Counted from the stretch's first letter, positions 42,950 to 52,414 are shown. The stretch: 59,894 nt of DNA from Geobacter argillaceus (GCF_007830735.1 NZ_VLLN01000023.1:1-59894), one strand, 5' to 3'. Notes: generated by a model not told the origin, from the letters alone. Made by a program: numbers and translations.

Positions 42950-43367
42950 AAAAAAGAAAGCCCGGGAAGTGATCCCGGGCCTTCTTTTTTTACTGGTGCG
43001 GTAAGAGTTCTTTACCCCAATCCGTCGGTAGACTGAATTCCGGAGATGTCTGGCCGCTCATTGTGACCGGTCAGTTACCTTCTCCCGTTTCAACCCCCTT
43101 TTTCAAGCGGTGCAAAGCGCCTGGCGGATGGCAGAAACACACTCGGGTGTATCTCTCCCGCACCATTGGGATTGCTCCAAGATACCGTAGACCGCTCGAA
43201 CCCCGACCTTTACCTTAGCCTTTGCCGAGAAGACGTTTCAGGCGTCCCGCCATCAGTAGGCTGCTCACCACGTCGACACTCGGGATTGGTGACAATCATT
43301 AATAGTCAGGTACAAACAGATGAGTACGCATACCCCAGAGCAAATTGTTAAAGAGCACACAACCTAT
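42950..43367 (-). ncRNA. Orphan transcription unit with rRNA-type boxA; candidate non-coding RNA
   Basis: On the minus strand a strong promoter (TTGACA 43401-43396, 16 bases, TATGCT 43379-43374) is followed ten bases after the expected start by TGCTCTTTAACAATTTG (43357-43341), the boxA antitermination signal of rRNA operons. About 380 bases later comes the bidirectional terminator. No open reading frame, tRNA, rRNA, tmRNA, RNase P, 6S or SRP signature is seen. Local stems include GGTAA/TTACC, an ACACCCGAGTGT hairpin and a GGTGC/GCACC long-range pair. It is either an unknown structured RNA or the remains of an rRNA operon leader. Confidence 0.5.
42960..42980. terminator. Bidirectional terminator
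   Basis: GCCCGGGA (42960-42967) and TCCCGGGC (42973-42980) form a stem with a five-base loop, with an A-rich run before it and a T-rich run after it. It can therefore stop transcription from the protease on the plus strand and from the orphan transcript on the minus strand. Confidence 0.85.
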
Positions 43368-43401
43368 AATTTCAGCATAGCGCAAATGCAAACGATGTCA
43401 A
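43341..43401 (-). promoter_or_regulatory. Strong promoter and boxA of the orphan transcript
   Basis: This holds the -35 TTGACA, the -10 TATGCT (16-base spacer) and boxA TGCTCTTTAACAATTTG, whose core matches the E. coli rrn boxA. In rRNA operons boxA recruits Nus factors so that long untranslated RNA escapes Rho. Such an element in front of a translated gene would be unexpected. Confidence 0.75.
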
Positions 43402-43497
43402 ACGGTCAAAAACTTTTCTGAACAGTTGTTCAATCTGTATGTATTTCAAGAGATATTAGTCAACCGTAACGTCTCCGACGTGCGGGAAAGATTGCCG

Positions 43498-43527
43498 TTG
43501 ACTCTCTGTTGAAAATTCTGCTAATTT
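43498..43527 (+). promoter_or_regulatory. Promoter of the kor operon
   Basis: TTGACT (43498-43503), an 18-base spacer and TAATTT (43522-43527) lie 40-70 bases before korD. It is divergent from the orphan RNA promoter, about 100 bases away. Confidence 0.5.
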
Positions 43528-43567
43528 CTACCGCCTATGTACGTATACGTCAAAGGAATGGACCAGG

Positions 43568-43786
43568 ATGCCACGGATCGAAATTGATGAGGCACGCTGC
43601 AAGGGGTGTGGGCTCTGTACCATCGCCTGTCCCCACAAGCTGCTCGTGCTGAGTGACAAGCTGAACCTGCAGGGATATCGGGCCATCGGTATGGACGCAC
43701 CCGAGAAATGTACCGGATGTGCCATGTGCGCCAGGATCTGTCCCGACCTGGCCATTGCGGTGTTCAAGGAGAAGGAGCGAGGATAA
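43568..43786 (+). CDS. korD: 2-Oxoacid:ferredoxin oxidoreductase, ferredoxin (delta) subunit
   Basis: A 72-residue protein with two [4Fe-4S] motifs, CKGCGLCTIACP and CTGCAMCARICP, the usual delta subunit of ketoacid ferredoxin oxidoreductases. It precedes the alpha, beta and gamma genes in the same direction. 2-Oxoglutarate is the likely substrate from the order and from the reductive or oxidative TCA needs of Geobacter; branched-chain oxoacids (vor) cannot be excluded. Confidence 0.85.
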   Translation: MPRIEIDEARCKGCGLCTIACPHKLLVLSDKLNLQGYRAIGMDAPEKCTGCAMCARICPDLAIAVFKEKERG

Positions 43787-43788
43787 AG

Positions 43789-43861
43789 GGGCGAGGAACG
43801 AGGGAACCACAATTTTGCTTGATTATGTTTTTACCTCGAACCTTGAACCTCGTTCCTCTTG
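43789..43861. repeat. Heptad-repeat hairpin between korD and korA
   Basis: The left arm GGCGAGGAACGAGGGAACC faces a right arm of heptamers of the form CCTYGAA (CCTCGAA, CCTTGAA, CCTCGTT, CCTCTTG). The arms are complementary with a spacer of about 30 bases. It fills the whole gap between the two genes. Confidence 0.75.
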
Positions 43862-43882
43862 CCTGATTTTATGGAGGCATGT

Positions 43883-44938
43883 GTGCAGAACAGGCTGTTT
43901 GTAAAAGGAAACGAGGCCGTAGCTATGGCGGCGCTCGAGGCGGGGTGCCGCTATTATTTCGGTTATCCGATTACGCCCCAGAGTGACATTCCGGAGTTCC
44001 TCTCCCGCGAGCTGCCGAAGCTCGGTGGCGAATTCATCCAGGCCGAGAGTGAAGTTGCATCCATAAACATGATGCTCGGTGCCTCTGCTACCGGGGTCCG
44101 CGCCATGACCTCATCCTCCAGTCCGGGCATCTCCCTCAAGCAGGAGGGGATCTCCTACATGGCGGGGTCGGAGCTTCCCGGAGTCATCGTCAACATATCC
44201 CGCTCCGGCCCCGGTCTCGGCGGCATTGACGCCTCTCAGGCCGACTATTTCCAGTCGGTCAAAGGGGGGGGACATGGCGGGTACCGGATCGTGGTGCTGG
44301 CACCGGCATCGGTGCAGGAGATGTACGACCTGACCATGCTCGCCTTCGACCTGGCCGATTTCTACCGGATGCCGGCCATGGTGCTGGCCGACTCGGTCAT
44401 TGGTCAGATGAAAGAGGCGGTGGTTCCCCATCCGAGGCCTGCTGTCGATCTTCCTGCCAAGGAGTGGGCTGTGCGGGGCAAGGGGGGGGGCGAGCAGCGG
44501 ATCGTCAAATCCCTCTATCTCGGCGACGGTGAGTTGGAGGCCCACAACTGGAAGCTGTACGCCAAGTATGAGCAACTGCGCGAGAAGGAGGTCCGTTGGG
44601 AGGAGTTCCTGGCCGACGATGCCGACCTGGTGGTCACCGCCTTCGGCTCTGTTTCGCGGATCGCCAAGACCGCCATCATGCAGGCCCGTGAAGAGGGGCT
44701 CAAGGTCGGTCTCATCAGGCCCATCACCCTCTTTCCCTTTCCGGCCCGGGCGTATGCCAGGATTCCCGGTCGCTGCAAGAAGGTTCTGGATATTGAACTG
44801 AATACCGGTCAGATGATCGAAGATGTCAGGCTGTCCGTGACAAAGGATACTGAGGTTTTCTTCTATGGCCGCCCGCCCGGGGCCGGTTCCCTGCCGACAC
44901 CGGAAGAGCTTCTGGAGCAGATCAGGAAACATTATTAA
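43883..44938 (+). CDS. korA: 2-Oxoacid:ferredoxin oxidoreductase, alpha subunit
   Basis: A 351-residue subunit: FVKGNEAVAMAALEAGCRYYFGYPITPQSDI at the N-terminus, the CoA- and substrate-facing TSSSSPGISLKQEG region and a C-terminal transketolase-like domain (EEFLADDADLVVTAFGSV). The GTG at 43883 follows GGAGG by five bases; an ATG at 43871 overlaps that ribosome site and is less likely. The coding sequence contains two runs of eight Gs (near 44263 and 44483). Confidence 0.85.
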   Translation: MQNRLFVKGNEAVAMAALEAGCRYYFGYPITPQSDIPEFLSRELPKLGGEFIQAESEVASINMMLGASATGVRAMTSSSSPGISLKQEGISYMAGSELPGVIVNISRSGPGLGGIDASQADYFQSVKGGGHGGYRIVVLAPASVQEMYDLTMLAFDLADFYRMPAMVLADSVIGQMKEAVVPHPRPAVDLPAKEWAVRGKGGGEQRIVKSLYLGDGELEAHNWKLYAKYEQLREKEVRWEEFLADDADLVVTAFGSVSRIAKTAIMQAREEGLKVGLIRPITLFPFPARAYARIPGRCKKVLDIELNTGQMIEDVRLSVTKDTEVFFYGRPPGAGSLPTPEELLEQIRKHY

Positions 44939-44941
44939 AAT

Positions 44942-45026
44942 TAGCGAGGTACGAGGATAAAGGATCGAGGTCTTTTGGGTTTTATTCGCTTCGTTCCTTG
45001 ATCCTTTGTCCTGCATTGAGGTTTTT
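44942..45026. repeat. Heptad-repeat hairpin between korA and korB
   Basis: The left arm is made of CGAGGNN heptamers (CGAGGTACGAGGAT, then AAAGGAT, CGAGGTC). The right arm (CTTCGTTCCTTGATCC, then TTTGTCC) is its approximate complement. Same architecture as the elements at 32921, 43789 and 45778, and again it fills an intergenic gap. Confidence 0.7.
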
Positions 45027-45028
45027 TT

Positions 45029-45772
<744 letters not shown>

Positions 45773-45777
45773 CATCG

Positions 45778-45866
45778 GTGACTCGTTACTGGTAACTGAT
45801 AACTGGAAAACCAGACAGCAGAAAGATGTTTTTACCAGTCACGAGTAACGAGTCACGAGTAACGGA
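45778..45866. repeat. Heptad-repeat hairpin between korB and korC
   Basis: The left arm has GTRACTN-type heptamers (GTGACTCGTTACTG, GTAACTG, ATAACTG), and the right arm the complement (CCAGTCA, CGAGTAA, CGAGTCA, CGAGTAA). The sequence class is the one found at 32921, 13 kb away, while the two other kor gaps carry the CCTYGAA class. Confidence 0.8.
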
Positions 45867-45872
45867 GTCTAC

Positions 45873-46436
45873 ATGCGATACGATGTTTTCATAGCCGGTT
45901 TTGGCGGTCAGGGTGTGCTGCTGGCCGGTAACCTTCTCTCCCTGGCGGCGATTGCCGAAGGGAAGAATGTCTGCTTCTTTCCTTCCTATGGGGTGGAGAA
46001 GCGGGGCGGGGCAGCCATGTGCACAGTGGTCATCGCCGATGGCGAGGTCGGCTCGCCGGTGATCGGCAACCACACGGTGGTCATCGTCCTGAACCAGTTG
46101 TCCCTGGAGAAGTATGGCTCACGGGTGAAGCCGGGCGGATCCCTGGTCATCAACTCGTCGCTGATCGACAGCAGCGCATCCACCAGGACCGATATCACTA
46201 CCTATCGCATACCGATGAACGAGATTGCCATGGCGTTGGGTGATGCGCGCATGGTGAACATGGTTGCTACTGGTGCCTATGTTCAACTGACAGGGGCCGT
46301 CAGCAACGAATCGCTCGCCGAGGCCCTGAAAAAGGCTCTTCCCGAGAGAAGCCACCGCTTCATCCCTGCCAACATGAAGGCGGTTGCGGCCGGAGCACAG
46401 CAGATAGTTGCACAGGCGAGCTCGAAAAATGCTTGA
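45873..46436 (+). CDS. korC: 2-Oxoacid:ferredoxin oxidoreductase, gamma subunit
   Basis: A 187-residue subunit with the family start VFIAGFGGQGVLLAGNLLSLAA and the segment FFPSYGVEKRGGAAMCTVVIAD. It completes the korDABC set. GGAG precedes the ATG. The stop codon overlaps the -35 of the tRNA promoter. Confidence 0.88.
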   Translation: MRYDVFIAGFGGQGVLLAGNLLSLAAIAEGKNVCFFPSYGVEKRGGAAMCTVVIADGEVGSPVIGNHTVVIVLNQLSLEKYGSRVKPGGSLVINSSLIDSSASTRTDITTYRIPMNEIAMALGDARMVNMVATGAYVQLTGAVSNESLAEALKKALPERSHRFIPANMKAVAAGAQQIVAQASSKNA

Positions 46437-46462
46437 CGTTGATCGGTGGTTTCTGTTATTTA
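46433..46462 (+). promoter_or_regulatory. tRNA-Glu promoter
   Basis: TTGACG (46433-46438) overlaps the korC stop. After 17-18 bases comes TTATTT/TATTTA (46456-46462). The distance of about 35 bases to the tRNA suits a short leader. Confidence 0.5.
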
Positions 46463-46496
46463 AACGGCGCTTCAACTGAGTGATGTGTTACTTACT

Positions 46497-46571
46497 GGTC
46501 CCATCGTCTAGCGGTTAGGACACCGGCCTTTCACGTCGGTAACAGGGGTTCAAGTCCCCTTGGGATCACCA
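46497..46571 (+). tRNA. tRNA-Glu (anticodon TTC)
   Basis: The acceptor stem GGTCCCA/TGGGATC (one G-U pair), the anticodon loop CTTTCAC, the T arm GGGGTTCAAGTCCCC and an encoded ACCA end are all present. Total length is 75 bases with CCA. It is a single tRNA gene with its own promoter and terminator. Confidence 0.97.
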
Positions 46572-46583
46572 CCAAACTCGAGA

Positions 46584-46618
46584 AACAGCAAATCTGAGAA
46601 GAGTTGCTGTTTTTTTTT
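46584..46618 (+). terminator. tRNA-Glu terminator
   Basis: AACAGCAA (46584-46591) and TTGCTGTT (46604-46611) form an eight-pair stem followed by an unbroken run of Ts. Confidence 0.9.
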
Positions 46619-46651
46619 ATCTGAGCTCACGTTTCCTTAAGGATTGATCGA

Positions 46652-49558
46652 ATGATGAATGTACGTCGTCTCGTCTTTGCTGCTCTGCTACTTGTTTGCG
46701 CACTGTCTCTCTTTTCGCCCGTCGGTGCGGCCGAACCGTTCGGGCCACCCGATAATAATGAAGAGCAGGGGGTGTATGTCGGCAAGGAGCTGAAGGGGAC
46801 CCCTCTTGGAGAACGTAACAATACAGAATTTACATCACCAGAACTGTCCTCGTTAGATCGACGAGATGGCAAGGACAAGGAAAACAGGGAGTTGGAGTCT
46901 GGACTGCTTGGTAAATTTAAGAAATCAAAAGAAAAACTTGTTGTTGATCCTGGCAGGAAAAAAGCCAGGATCGTGCTGAAGGCCGAGGCGGGTGACGGAC
47001 TGGCGCAGCTTTCCTGGCGGATTGCTGATCATCGTTCGAAGCAGGGCGAGCCACCTTTCAAGTTCACCCTGTTTTACGGTATCGAGGCGGGACGTTATGA
47101 TAAGAAGCTTGAGGTTGGCGACGGACTGGAATTCATACTTAGAGGGTTGAAAAACAACCAGGTCTATTTCGTCAAGGTACAGGCAACTGCCAAGGTACAG
47201 GAAGAGGCAGAGGACGAGGAAGCCAAGTGGGTTGACCTGACCATTTTTTCCAATGAACTGAAGGTCATTCCTCTGGCAGCTGAGGAACAGGGTTCCTCAT
47301 TGGAAAAGTCCTTTGCCAAGAAGACGGTCACACTTCAGGACAAACTGGAGTCCGACCCCTTCAGACGCGAACTGAAGCAGTTCGGGTACGACTTCTTTAG
47401 CAACAGTCTTGCCAACAGTTCACCGGTGGACAACGTTCCGGTTGGTTCTGATTATATTATTGCCCCTGGTGACTCTTTGCGTATTGATCTCTGGGGAGGT
47501 GTGCAGGGACGTTTTGAACTCACTGTCGACCGAAACGGGGAGATATCGATCCCGCGCATCGGCACCATCAAGGTCTGGGGGATGACCTACGGCCAGGTCA
47601 AGGAGGTCATCAACAAGGCCATTTCCCGAATCTACAGGGGATACGAACTGAACGTTACCCTTGGCCGGCTCCGTTCCATCCAGGTATTCGTCGTGGGAGA
47701 GGTCGAATCTCCCGGTACTTATACCGTGAACTCGCTGGCTACAGTGATCAACGCCCTTTCCACGGCAGGGGGACCATCGAAGAACGGCAGCCTGCGCACG
47801 ATTCGTCTCCTGAGGAGCGGGAAGCTGGTCCAGGAGATCGACCTATACGACATGTTCCTTACCGGTGACCGGAGTAAGGATGTCCGCCTGGATAATGGAG
47901 ATACCGTTTTTGTACCGGTTATTGGCCCGGTTGCTGCCGTTGCCGGAGAGGTGAAGCGTCCGGCCATCTATGAACTCAAGAGTGACACGACGCTGTCGCA
48001 ACTTCTCCATATGGCCGGAGGTATCACTGCCGCTGGTAACGACGCCAGGGTGCAGGTGGAGCGATTCGAAGGGAACAGGAGTCGGGTCGTTCAGGACTTT
48101 GTACCGAAAGACTCAACACCGGATACCCGCTTTGAAGCGGCCAAGATCCGGGACCGGGACATGGTAAAGGTGTTCCCGATCAGCAAGGCCCTTCGCCAGG
48201 TCGTGACGCTCGGCGGAAACGTGGCGAACCCCGGTGAGTATCAATACAGGCAGGGTATGCGGGTCAGAGACGTGATCACCTCGTTTGATGCCCTGCTCCC
48301 CGGCTCTTACCTCGAGTCAGCAGAGATCATCCGGATCGCCAAACCGGATTTTCACAAGGAGACCGTGAGTTTCAACCTCCAAAAGGCCATGTCCGGCGAC
48401 GAGCGGGAAAACGTGGCGCTCCAGGAGCAGGACGCCATCAAGGTGTTTTCCCGCTGGGACATGGAGGAGAAACCGATCGTTTCTATCAACGGTTTTGTGG
48501 TCAATCCAGGCAGCTATGACTACTTTCCCCACATGACCATCCGTGATCTGGTGACCGCGGCCGGCAGCCCGAAGAGGAACGCCTTTCTCGACAACGCCGA
48601 AATGACCCGTATCGTGGTGGCCAACGGCAAGGCCAAGGCAACGCGCCTGGACATCGATCTGCGCAAGGCCCTTAGTGGTGATCCTAAGCAGAACATGGAA
48701 CTGCAGCCTGATGATGTGCTGATCGTCAGGGGGATCGTGGAGTGGCTTGAGTCAACCGACCGCTTTGTAACCCTGAAAGGAGAGGTAAGGTTTCCCGGTA
48801 CCTACTCCATTACCAAGGGGGAGCGGCTCAGTTCGGTCATCCGCCGGGCCGGCGGCTTCACTGAAAGGGCCTATCTGAACGGGTCCAAGTTTACCAGGAA
48901 GTCGGTCCAGAAGGATCAACAGAAGCGGATGGACGAGATCGTCCAGCGGGAAGAGCAGGAGATACTGAAAAGGCAGGGGGAGCTTGCTGCAATTGCTACA
49001 TCCCGTGAGGAACTGGAAGCGACCAAGTCTGCCCTGGAAGGTCTGCAAAAGGGCCTGGAAAAGCTGAAGACGGTGAAGGCCGAGGGCCGTGTCGTCATCA
49101 GGCTGGCCAAGCTTGAGGAGTTCGAGCGCGGTCCGTTCGATATGGAACTCCAGGGGGGCGACGCACTTGAAATTCCGCAGACCCCCAATGTGGTCAATGT
49201 TCTTGGCCAGGTATACAACCAGACGACCCTTATCCACCAGCCAGGGGAGAATGTTGGCTACTATCTGAAAAGGTCGGGTGGCCCCACCCGCAGTGCCGAG
49301 GTGGATGAAATGTACCTGGTCAGGGCCGACGGTACCGTTTTCAGCCGCCAACAGTCGTCCTTTGGCATCCGCTGGGATGAGTCGTCCCGCAGTTGGAACT
49401 TCGGGGGGTTCACGGCTACTCCGCTTCAACCCGGCGACACCCTGGTCGTTCCGCAGAAGCTTGAGCGGATTGCCTGGTTGCGGGAGATCAAGGATATCAC
49501 CCAGATCCTGGCAAATGTGGCCCTCAGCGCAGGTACAATGATCCTGGGGTTCAAGTAA
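46652..49558 (+). CDS. Large polysaccharide export protein with several SLBB domains
   Basis: A 968-residue exported protein. Signal peptide (LVFAALLLVCALSLFSPVGAA), a region resembling fibronectin III (about 105-205), then a poly-export domain (YIIAPGDSLRIDLWGGVQGRFELTVDRNGEISIPRIG) and about five SLBB repeats (VVGEVESPGTYTV, VAGEVKRPAIYEL, LGGNVANPGEYQY, INGFVVNPGSYDY, LKGEVRFPGTYSI), with a coiled coil near 775-820. It resembles Wza but is more than twice as long. The Wzz-like gene overlaps its stop by one base. No glycosyltransferases are in the window. Confidence 0.85.
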   Translation: MMNVRRLVFAALLLVCALSLFSPVGAAEPFGPPDNNEEQGVYVGKELKGTPLGERNNTEFTSPELSSLDRRDGKDKENRELESGLLGKFKKSKEKLVVDPGRKKARIVLKAEAGDGLAQLSWRIADHRSKQGEPPFKFTLFYGIEAGRYDKKLEVGDGLEFILRGLKNNQVYFVKVQATAKVQEEAEDEEAKWVDLTIFSNELKVIPLAAEEQGSSLEKSFAKKTVTLQDKLESDPFRRELKQFGYDFFSNSLANSSPVDNVPVGSDYIIAPGDSLRIDLWGGVQGRFELTVDRNGEISIPRIGTIKVWGMTYGQVKEVINKAISRIYRGYELNVTLGRLRSIQVFVVGEVESPGTYTVNSLATVINALSTAGGPSKNGSLRTIRLLRSGKLVQEIDLYDMFLTGDRSKDVRLDNGDTVFVPVIGPVAAVAGEVKRPAIYELKSDTTLSQLLHMAGGITAAGNDARVQVERFEGNRSRVVQDFVPKDSTPDTRFEAAKIRDRDMVKVFPISKALRQVVTLGGNVANPGEYQYRQGMRVRDVITSFDALLPGSYLESAEIIRIAKPDFHKETVSFNLQKAMSGDERENVALQEQDAIKVFSRWDMEEKPIVSINGFVVNPGSYDYFPHMTIRDLVTAAGSPKRNAFLDNAEMTRIVVANGKAKATRLDIDLRKALSGDPKQNMELQPDDVLIVRGIVEWLESTDRFVTLKGEVRFPGTYSITKGERLSSVIRRAGGFTERAYLNGSKFTRKSVQKDQQKRMDEIVQREEQEILKRQGELAAIATSREELEATKSALEGLQKGLEKLKTVKAEGRVVIRLAKLEEFERGPFDMELQGGDALEIPQTPNVVNVLGQVYNQTTLIHQPGENVGYYLKRSGGPTRSAEVDEMYLVRADGTVFSRQQSSFGIRWDESSRSWNFGGFTATPLQPGDTLVVPQKLERIAWLREIKDITQILANVALSAGTMILGFK

Positions 49559-50766
49559 TGGAACAGTCGGTTGTTAATCGTCCCGAAGAGAGAGTTGCGG
49601 AAGAGGAGGAGATCAACCTCCTGGAACTGGTACGTGTTATCGTCAGGCGCAAGCGGACGATCATCACCCTCTGTGCTGTTGCGGTCCTGTTGTCAGTGGC
49701 CTACTCCCTGACCCTTCCCAACATCTACACGGCCACGGCCAAAATTCTTCCCCCGCAGAAGGAGTCGGGTGGTGGCCTCTCGGCGCTGCTCAGCCAGGCC
49801 GGGGGGCTGGCCGGCCTGGCTGGCGGGATGGGGCTCGGCGGGAGCTCGGAATTGTATATCGGAATACTGAAGAGCCGGTCAGTGGCCGATGCAGTCATCA
49901 AAAAACTCGACCTGACTACCGAGTTCAGGGCCAAGACCCCTGACGAGGCCAGGAACGCCTTGGCTGGGGTGGTCAAGGTCCAGGCCGGCAAGGACGGCAT
50001 CATCTCGGTTTCCGCCGACAGCAAGGACCCGAAAAAGGCCGCCATCCTGGCCAATGCCATGGTTGAGGAGCTCGGCCGTCGCAGTGTACAGTTGAACCTG
50101 TCCAAGGTCGGCACCGAGCGCGTGTTCCTGGAAAAGAGGCTGGAGGTGGTCAAGGCCGACCTGAAAAAGGCCGAGGACGAACTGAGACGGTTTGCCGAGC
50201 AGAACCGGGCGATTAGGGTGGATGCCCAGGCAACAGCCAGTATCCAGGGGATTGCCCAACTGAAGGCGGAAATCGTCAGCAAAGAGGTGCAACTGGAGTC
50301 GTTACGCAGCTTCCAGACCGACGAGAGCCCTGAGATCAAGGCCCTGCGGGCAGGGATCGCCCGGCTGAAGGGACAGTTGGGAGCGATGGCCGGTTCGGGC
50401 CGGAGCAGCGACGCCATCCTGCCGGTGGGGAGCGTGCCGAACCTGGGGCTTGAATACGCCCGCCTGCTGCGGGAGCAAAAGATTCAGGAGACGATCTTCG
50501 AACAGCTGACCAAGCAGTACGAGATGGCCAAGCTGAACGAGGCAAAGGACTCCTCTTCAATCCAGGTGCTGGACGAGGCGGTGGCTCCTACCAAAAAGAG
50601 CAAGCCGAAGCGCTTGCTCATCGTGCTTCTTTCCACGGTTACGGCCTTTTTTGTCGGAATCTTCTGGGTCTTTATCCAGGAGTACTTAGGAAAGATGTCG
50701 AACGAAGACCGGGCCATCTGGCAGGATATCAAGGAGTCGTGCCGGTTGCGGCCCGGGAAGGGCTGA
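49558..50766 (+). CDS. Wzz-type polysaccharide chain-length determinant
   Basis: A 402-residue inner-membrane protein with a Wzz domain: N-terminal helix (TIITLCAVAVLLSVAYSL), a glycine- and leucine-rich GGLSALLSQAGGLAGLAGGMGLGG segment, a long periplasmic coiled coil (residues 180-290) and a C-terminal helix (RLLIVLLSTVTAFFVGIFWVF) preceded by the proline-poor PTKKSKPKR form of the usual P-rich motif. No tyrosine kinase domain is fused. It would set the length of the polymer exported through its neighbour. Confidence 0.88.
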   Translation: MEQSVVNRPEERVAEEEEINLLELVRVIVRRKRTIITLCAVAVLLSVAYSLTLPNIYTATAKILPPQKESGGGLSALLSQAGGLAGLAGGMGLGGSSELYIGILKSRSVADAVIKKLDLTTEFRAKTPDEARNALAGVVKVQAGKDGIISVSADSKDPKKAAILANAMVEELGRRSVQLNLSKVGTERVFLEKRLEVVKADLKKAEDELRRFAEQNRAIRVDAQATASIQGIAQLKAEIVSKEVQLESLRSFQTDESPEIKALRAGIARLKGQLGAMAGSGRSSDAILPVGSVPNLGLEYARLLREQKIQETIFEQLTKQYEMAKLNEAKDSSSIQVLDEAVAPTKKSKPKRLLIVLLSTVTAFFVGIFWVFIQEYLGKMSNEDRAIWQDIKESCRLRPGKG

Positions 50767-50883
50767 CCACGTTTTCATGCCCCTCCTGATCCCGTTGCGT
50801 CATTTCAGTCTTGACCAATCTGACCGGAGCCGTTGTCGTTACACTTTTGCCATCCGGTTTCTAACCAGCAGGAAGGATCACCA

Positions 50884-51702
50884 GTGAACTCTTTTTGCCG
50901 CATTTTCGTCTTCATACTGACCTTTACGTTTTCCTGCTCCGCTTTTGGGGCAGACGGTGATGGCTTTTCCATCAGCAGCGAAATTGTCCAGGGTGTCCAG
51001 CGCCTGGGGGACGAAGGGAAGCTGGTGGTTACGACCCCCCTGGATTTCGAGGCGGGACTCGGCTGGGGAGCCGTTGCCGCTTTAGGTGCAACCGGCTTGG
51101 CCTACGTTTACGATACAAACGTCCGCGACCGGTTACAGACGACTCGGAGCGACCGGTTGGACAAGGCTGCTGACGCCGGTTCCCTTGTCGGCAATCCCTT
51201 CCTCCACCTGGGGGTGGCTGCCGTTGTCTACGGCGGCGGCATCGTTGCCGACTCGCTACGTTACAAGGAGTTGGGCGAGATGATGGGCGAATCCCTGATC
51301 CTGGCCGATGCCGCAACTCTGGTCCTCAAGGAGGCAACCGGCCGGGCACGCCCCCTGACCGGCAGCGGCAAGGATAATTTCCGACCTTTCAGCTTCAGGA
51401 GCAATTATGACTCGCTCCCTTCCATGCATACCGCCAGCTCCTTTGCCCTGGCATCAGTGGTGTCGGCAACCACCGACAGTGTGCTGACCCGTTTCGCTGC
51501 CTACGGTGCCGCTACCTTTGTCGGTTTCTCCCGCCTCTACCAGAACAAGCACTGGGCCAGCGACGTGATACTGGGGGCCGCCATCGGTGAACTGTGCGGC
51601 CGGGTAGTGACCCGCTATCATGCCTCCCGTTCCCGGTCGGTGAGCATTGTTCCGCTCGTGAGCGGAGAGAGCGCCGGGCTTGCTCTGATCGCGCGGTTTT
51701 AA
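50884..51702 (+). CDS. Secreted PAP2-family phosphatase
   Basis: A 272-residue protein with a signal peptide (FVFILTFTFSCSAFGA). The three acid-phosphatase motifs are KEATGRARP, PSMHTASSFALA (Met where Gly is common) and SRLYQNKHWASDVILG. Likely substrates are lipid phosphates or undecaprenyl pyrophosphate, which would suit the neighbouring polysaccharide export genes. The GTG start at 50884 follows AAGGATC. Confidence 0.85.
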   Translation: MNSFCRIFVFILTFTFSCSAFGADGDGFSISSEIVQGVQRLGDEGKLVVTTPLDFEAGLGWGAVAALGATGLAYVYDTNVRDRLQTTRSDRLDKAADAGSLVGNPFLHLGVAAVVYGGGIVADSLRYKELGEMMGESLILADAATLVLKEATGRARPLTGSGKDNFRPFSFRSNYDSLPSMHTASSFALASVVSATTDSVLTRFAAYGAATFVGFSRLYQNKHWASDVILGAAIGELCGRVVTRYHASRSRSVSIVPLVSGESAGLALIARF

Positions 51703-51730
51703 CGGCGGCAGTCTGGTAAAAGGAGAGTCC

Positions 51731-52414
51731 ATGCTCAAGGCCGTCATCTTCGATTTCGATGGCATCATCGTTGACACCGAACCGCTGCACTACCGGGCTT
51801 TCCAGGAAATTCTGGAGCCGTTGGGACTGGGGTATTCCTGGGACGAGTATGTGGCGCGCTATATGGGGTTCGACGACCGCGATGCCTTTGTAGAGGCCTT
51901 TGCCGTGGCCGGGCGACAGCTTTCCCCTGAAGCGCTGGAACAGTTGATCGACAGAAAGGCCAGGATCTTCCAGGAGGTCATCGCTTCCGGTGTGACACCG
52001 TATCCCGGCGTGGTGCGGCTCGCGACCGAACTGGCCGGCGAGGTCCCGGTGGCCCTCTGCAGCGGGGCATTGCCGTCGGATATCCTGCCGATTCTCAGCC
52101 AGTTCTCCCTGGACAAGGTCTTTGCCGTGGTGGTAACGGCCAGCGATGTGGCAGCGAGCAAACCTGATCCCGCCAGTTACCGGCTTGCCGTGGAGCGCCT
52201 CCAGGCGGCCTTCCCGACCCACGGCATCGCCCCATCCTCCTGTCTGGCCATAGAGGATACGCCGGCCGGCATCGCTTCTGCCAATGGCGCCGGTGTTCGC
52301 GTAGTGGCGGTAACCAACAGTTATCCGGCAGATCGCTTGTTGAGTGCCAGCAAGGTGGTCGACTCCCTTGCCGGTGAAACCTTCGCCACCCTCAATGCCT
52401 TGGTAAGCGGCTAG
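51731..52414 (+). CDS. HAD-superfamily phosphatase/phosphoglucomutase-like protein
   Basis: A 227-residue protein with DFDGIIVDTEPLHYRAF (nucleophile and acid/base aspartates), CSGAL, the lysine in ASKPDPASY and IEDTPAGIASANGAG. This pattern matches beta-phosphoglucomutase-like and phosphoglycolate phosphatase-like enzymes; the substrate is undetermined. AAAGGAGAG precedes the ATG. Confidence 0.9.
   Translation: MLKAVIFDFDGIIVDTEPLHYRAFQEILEPLGLGYSWDEYVARYMGFDDRDAFVEAFAVAGRQLSPEALEQLIDRKARIFQEVIASGVTPYPGVVRLATELAGEVPVALCSGALPSDILPILSQFSLDKVFAVVVTASDVAASKPDPASYRLAVERLQAAFPTHGIAPSSCLAIEDTPAGIASANGAGVRVVAVTNSYPADRLLSASKVVDSLAGETFATLNALVSG

Noticed and set aside
42988-43010. GGTGCGGTAAGAG string resembling conserved region IV of RNase P RNA
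   Set aside because: The other RNase P signatures (for example GAGGAAAGTCCGG) are missing on either strand, so the match is chance.
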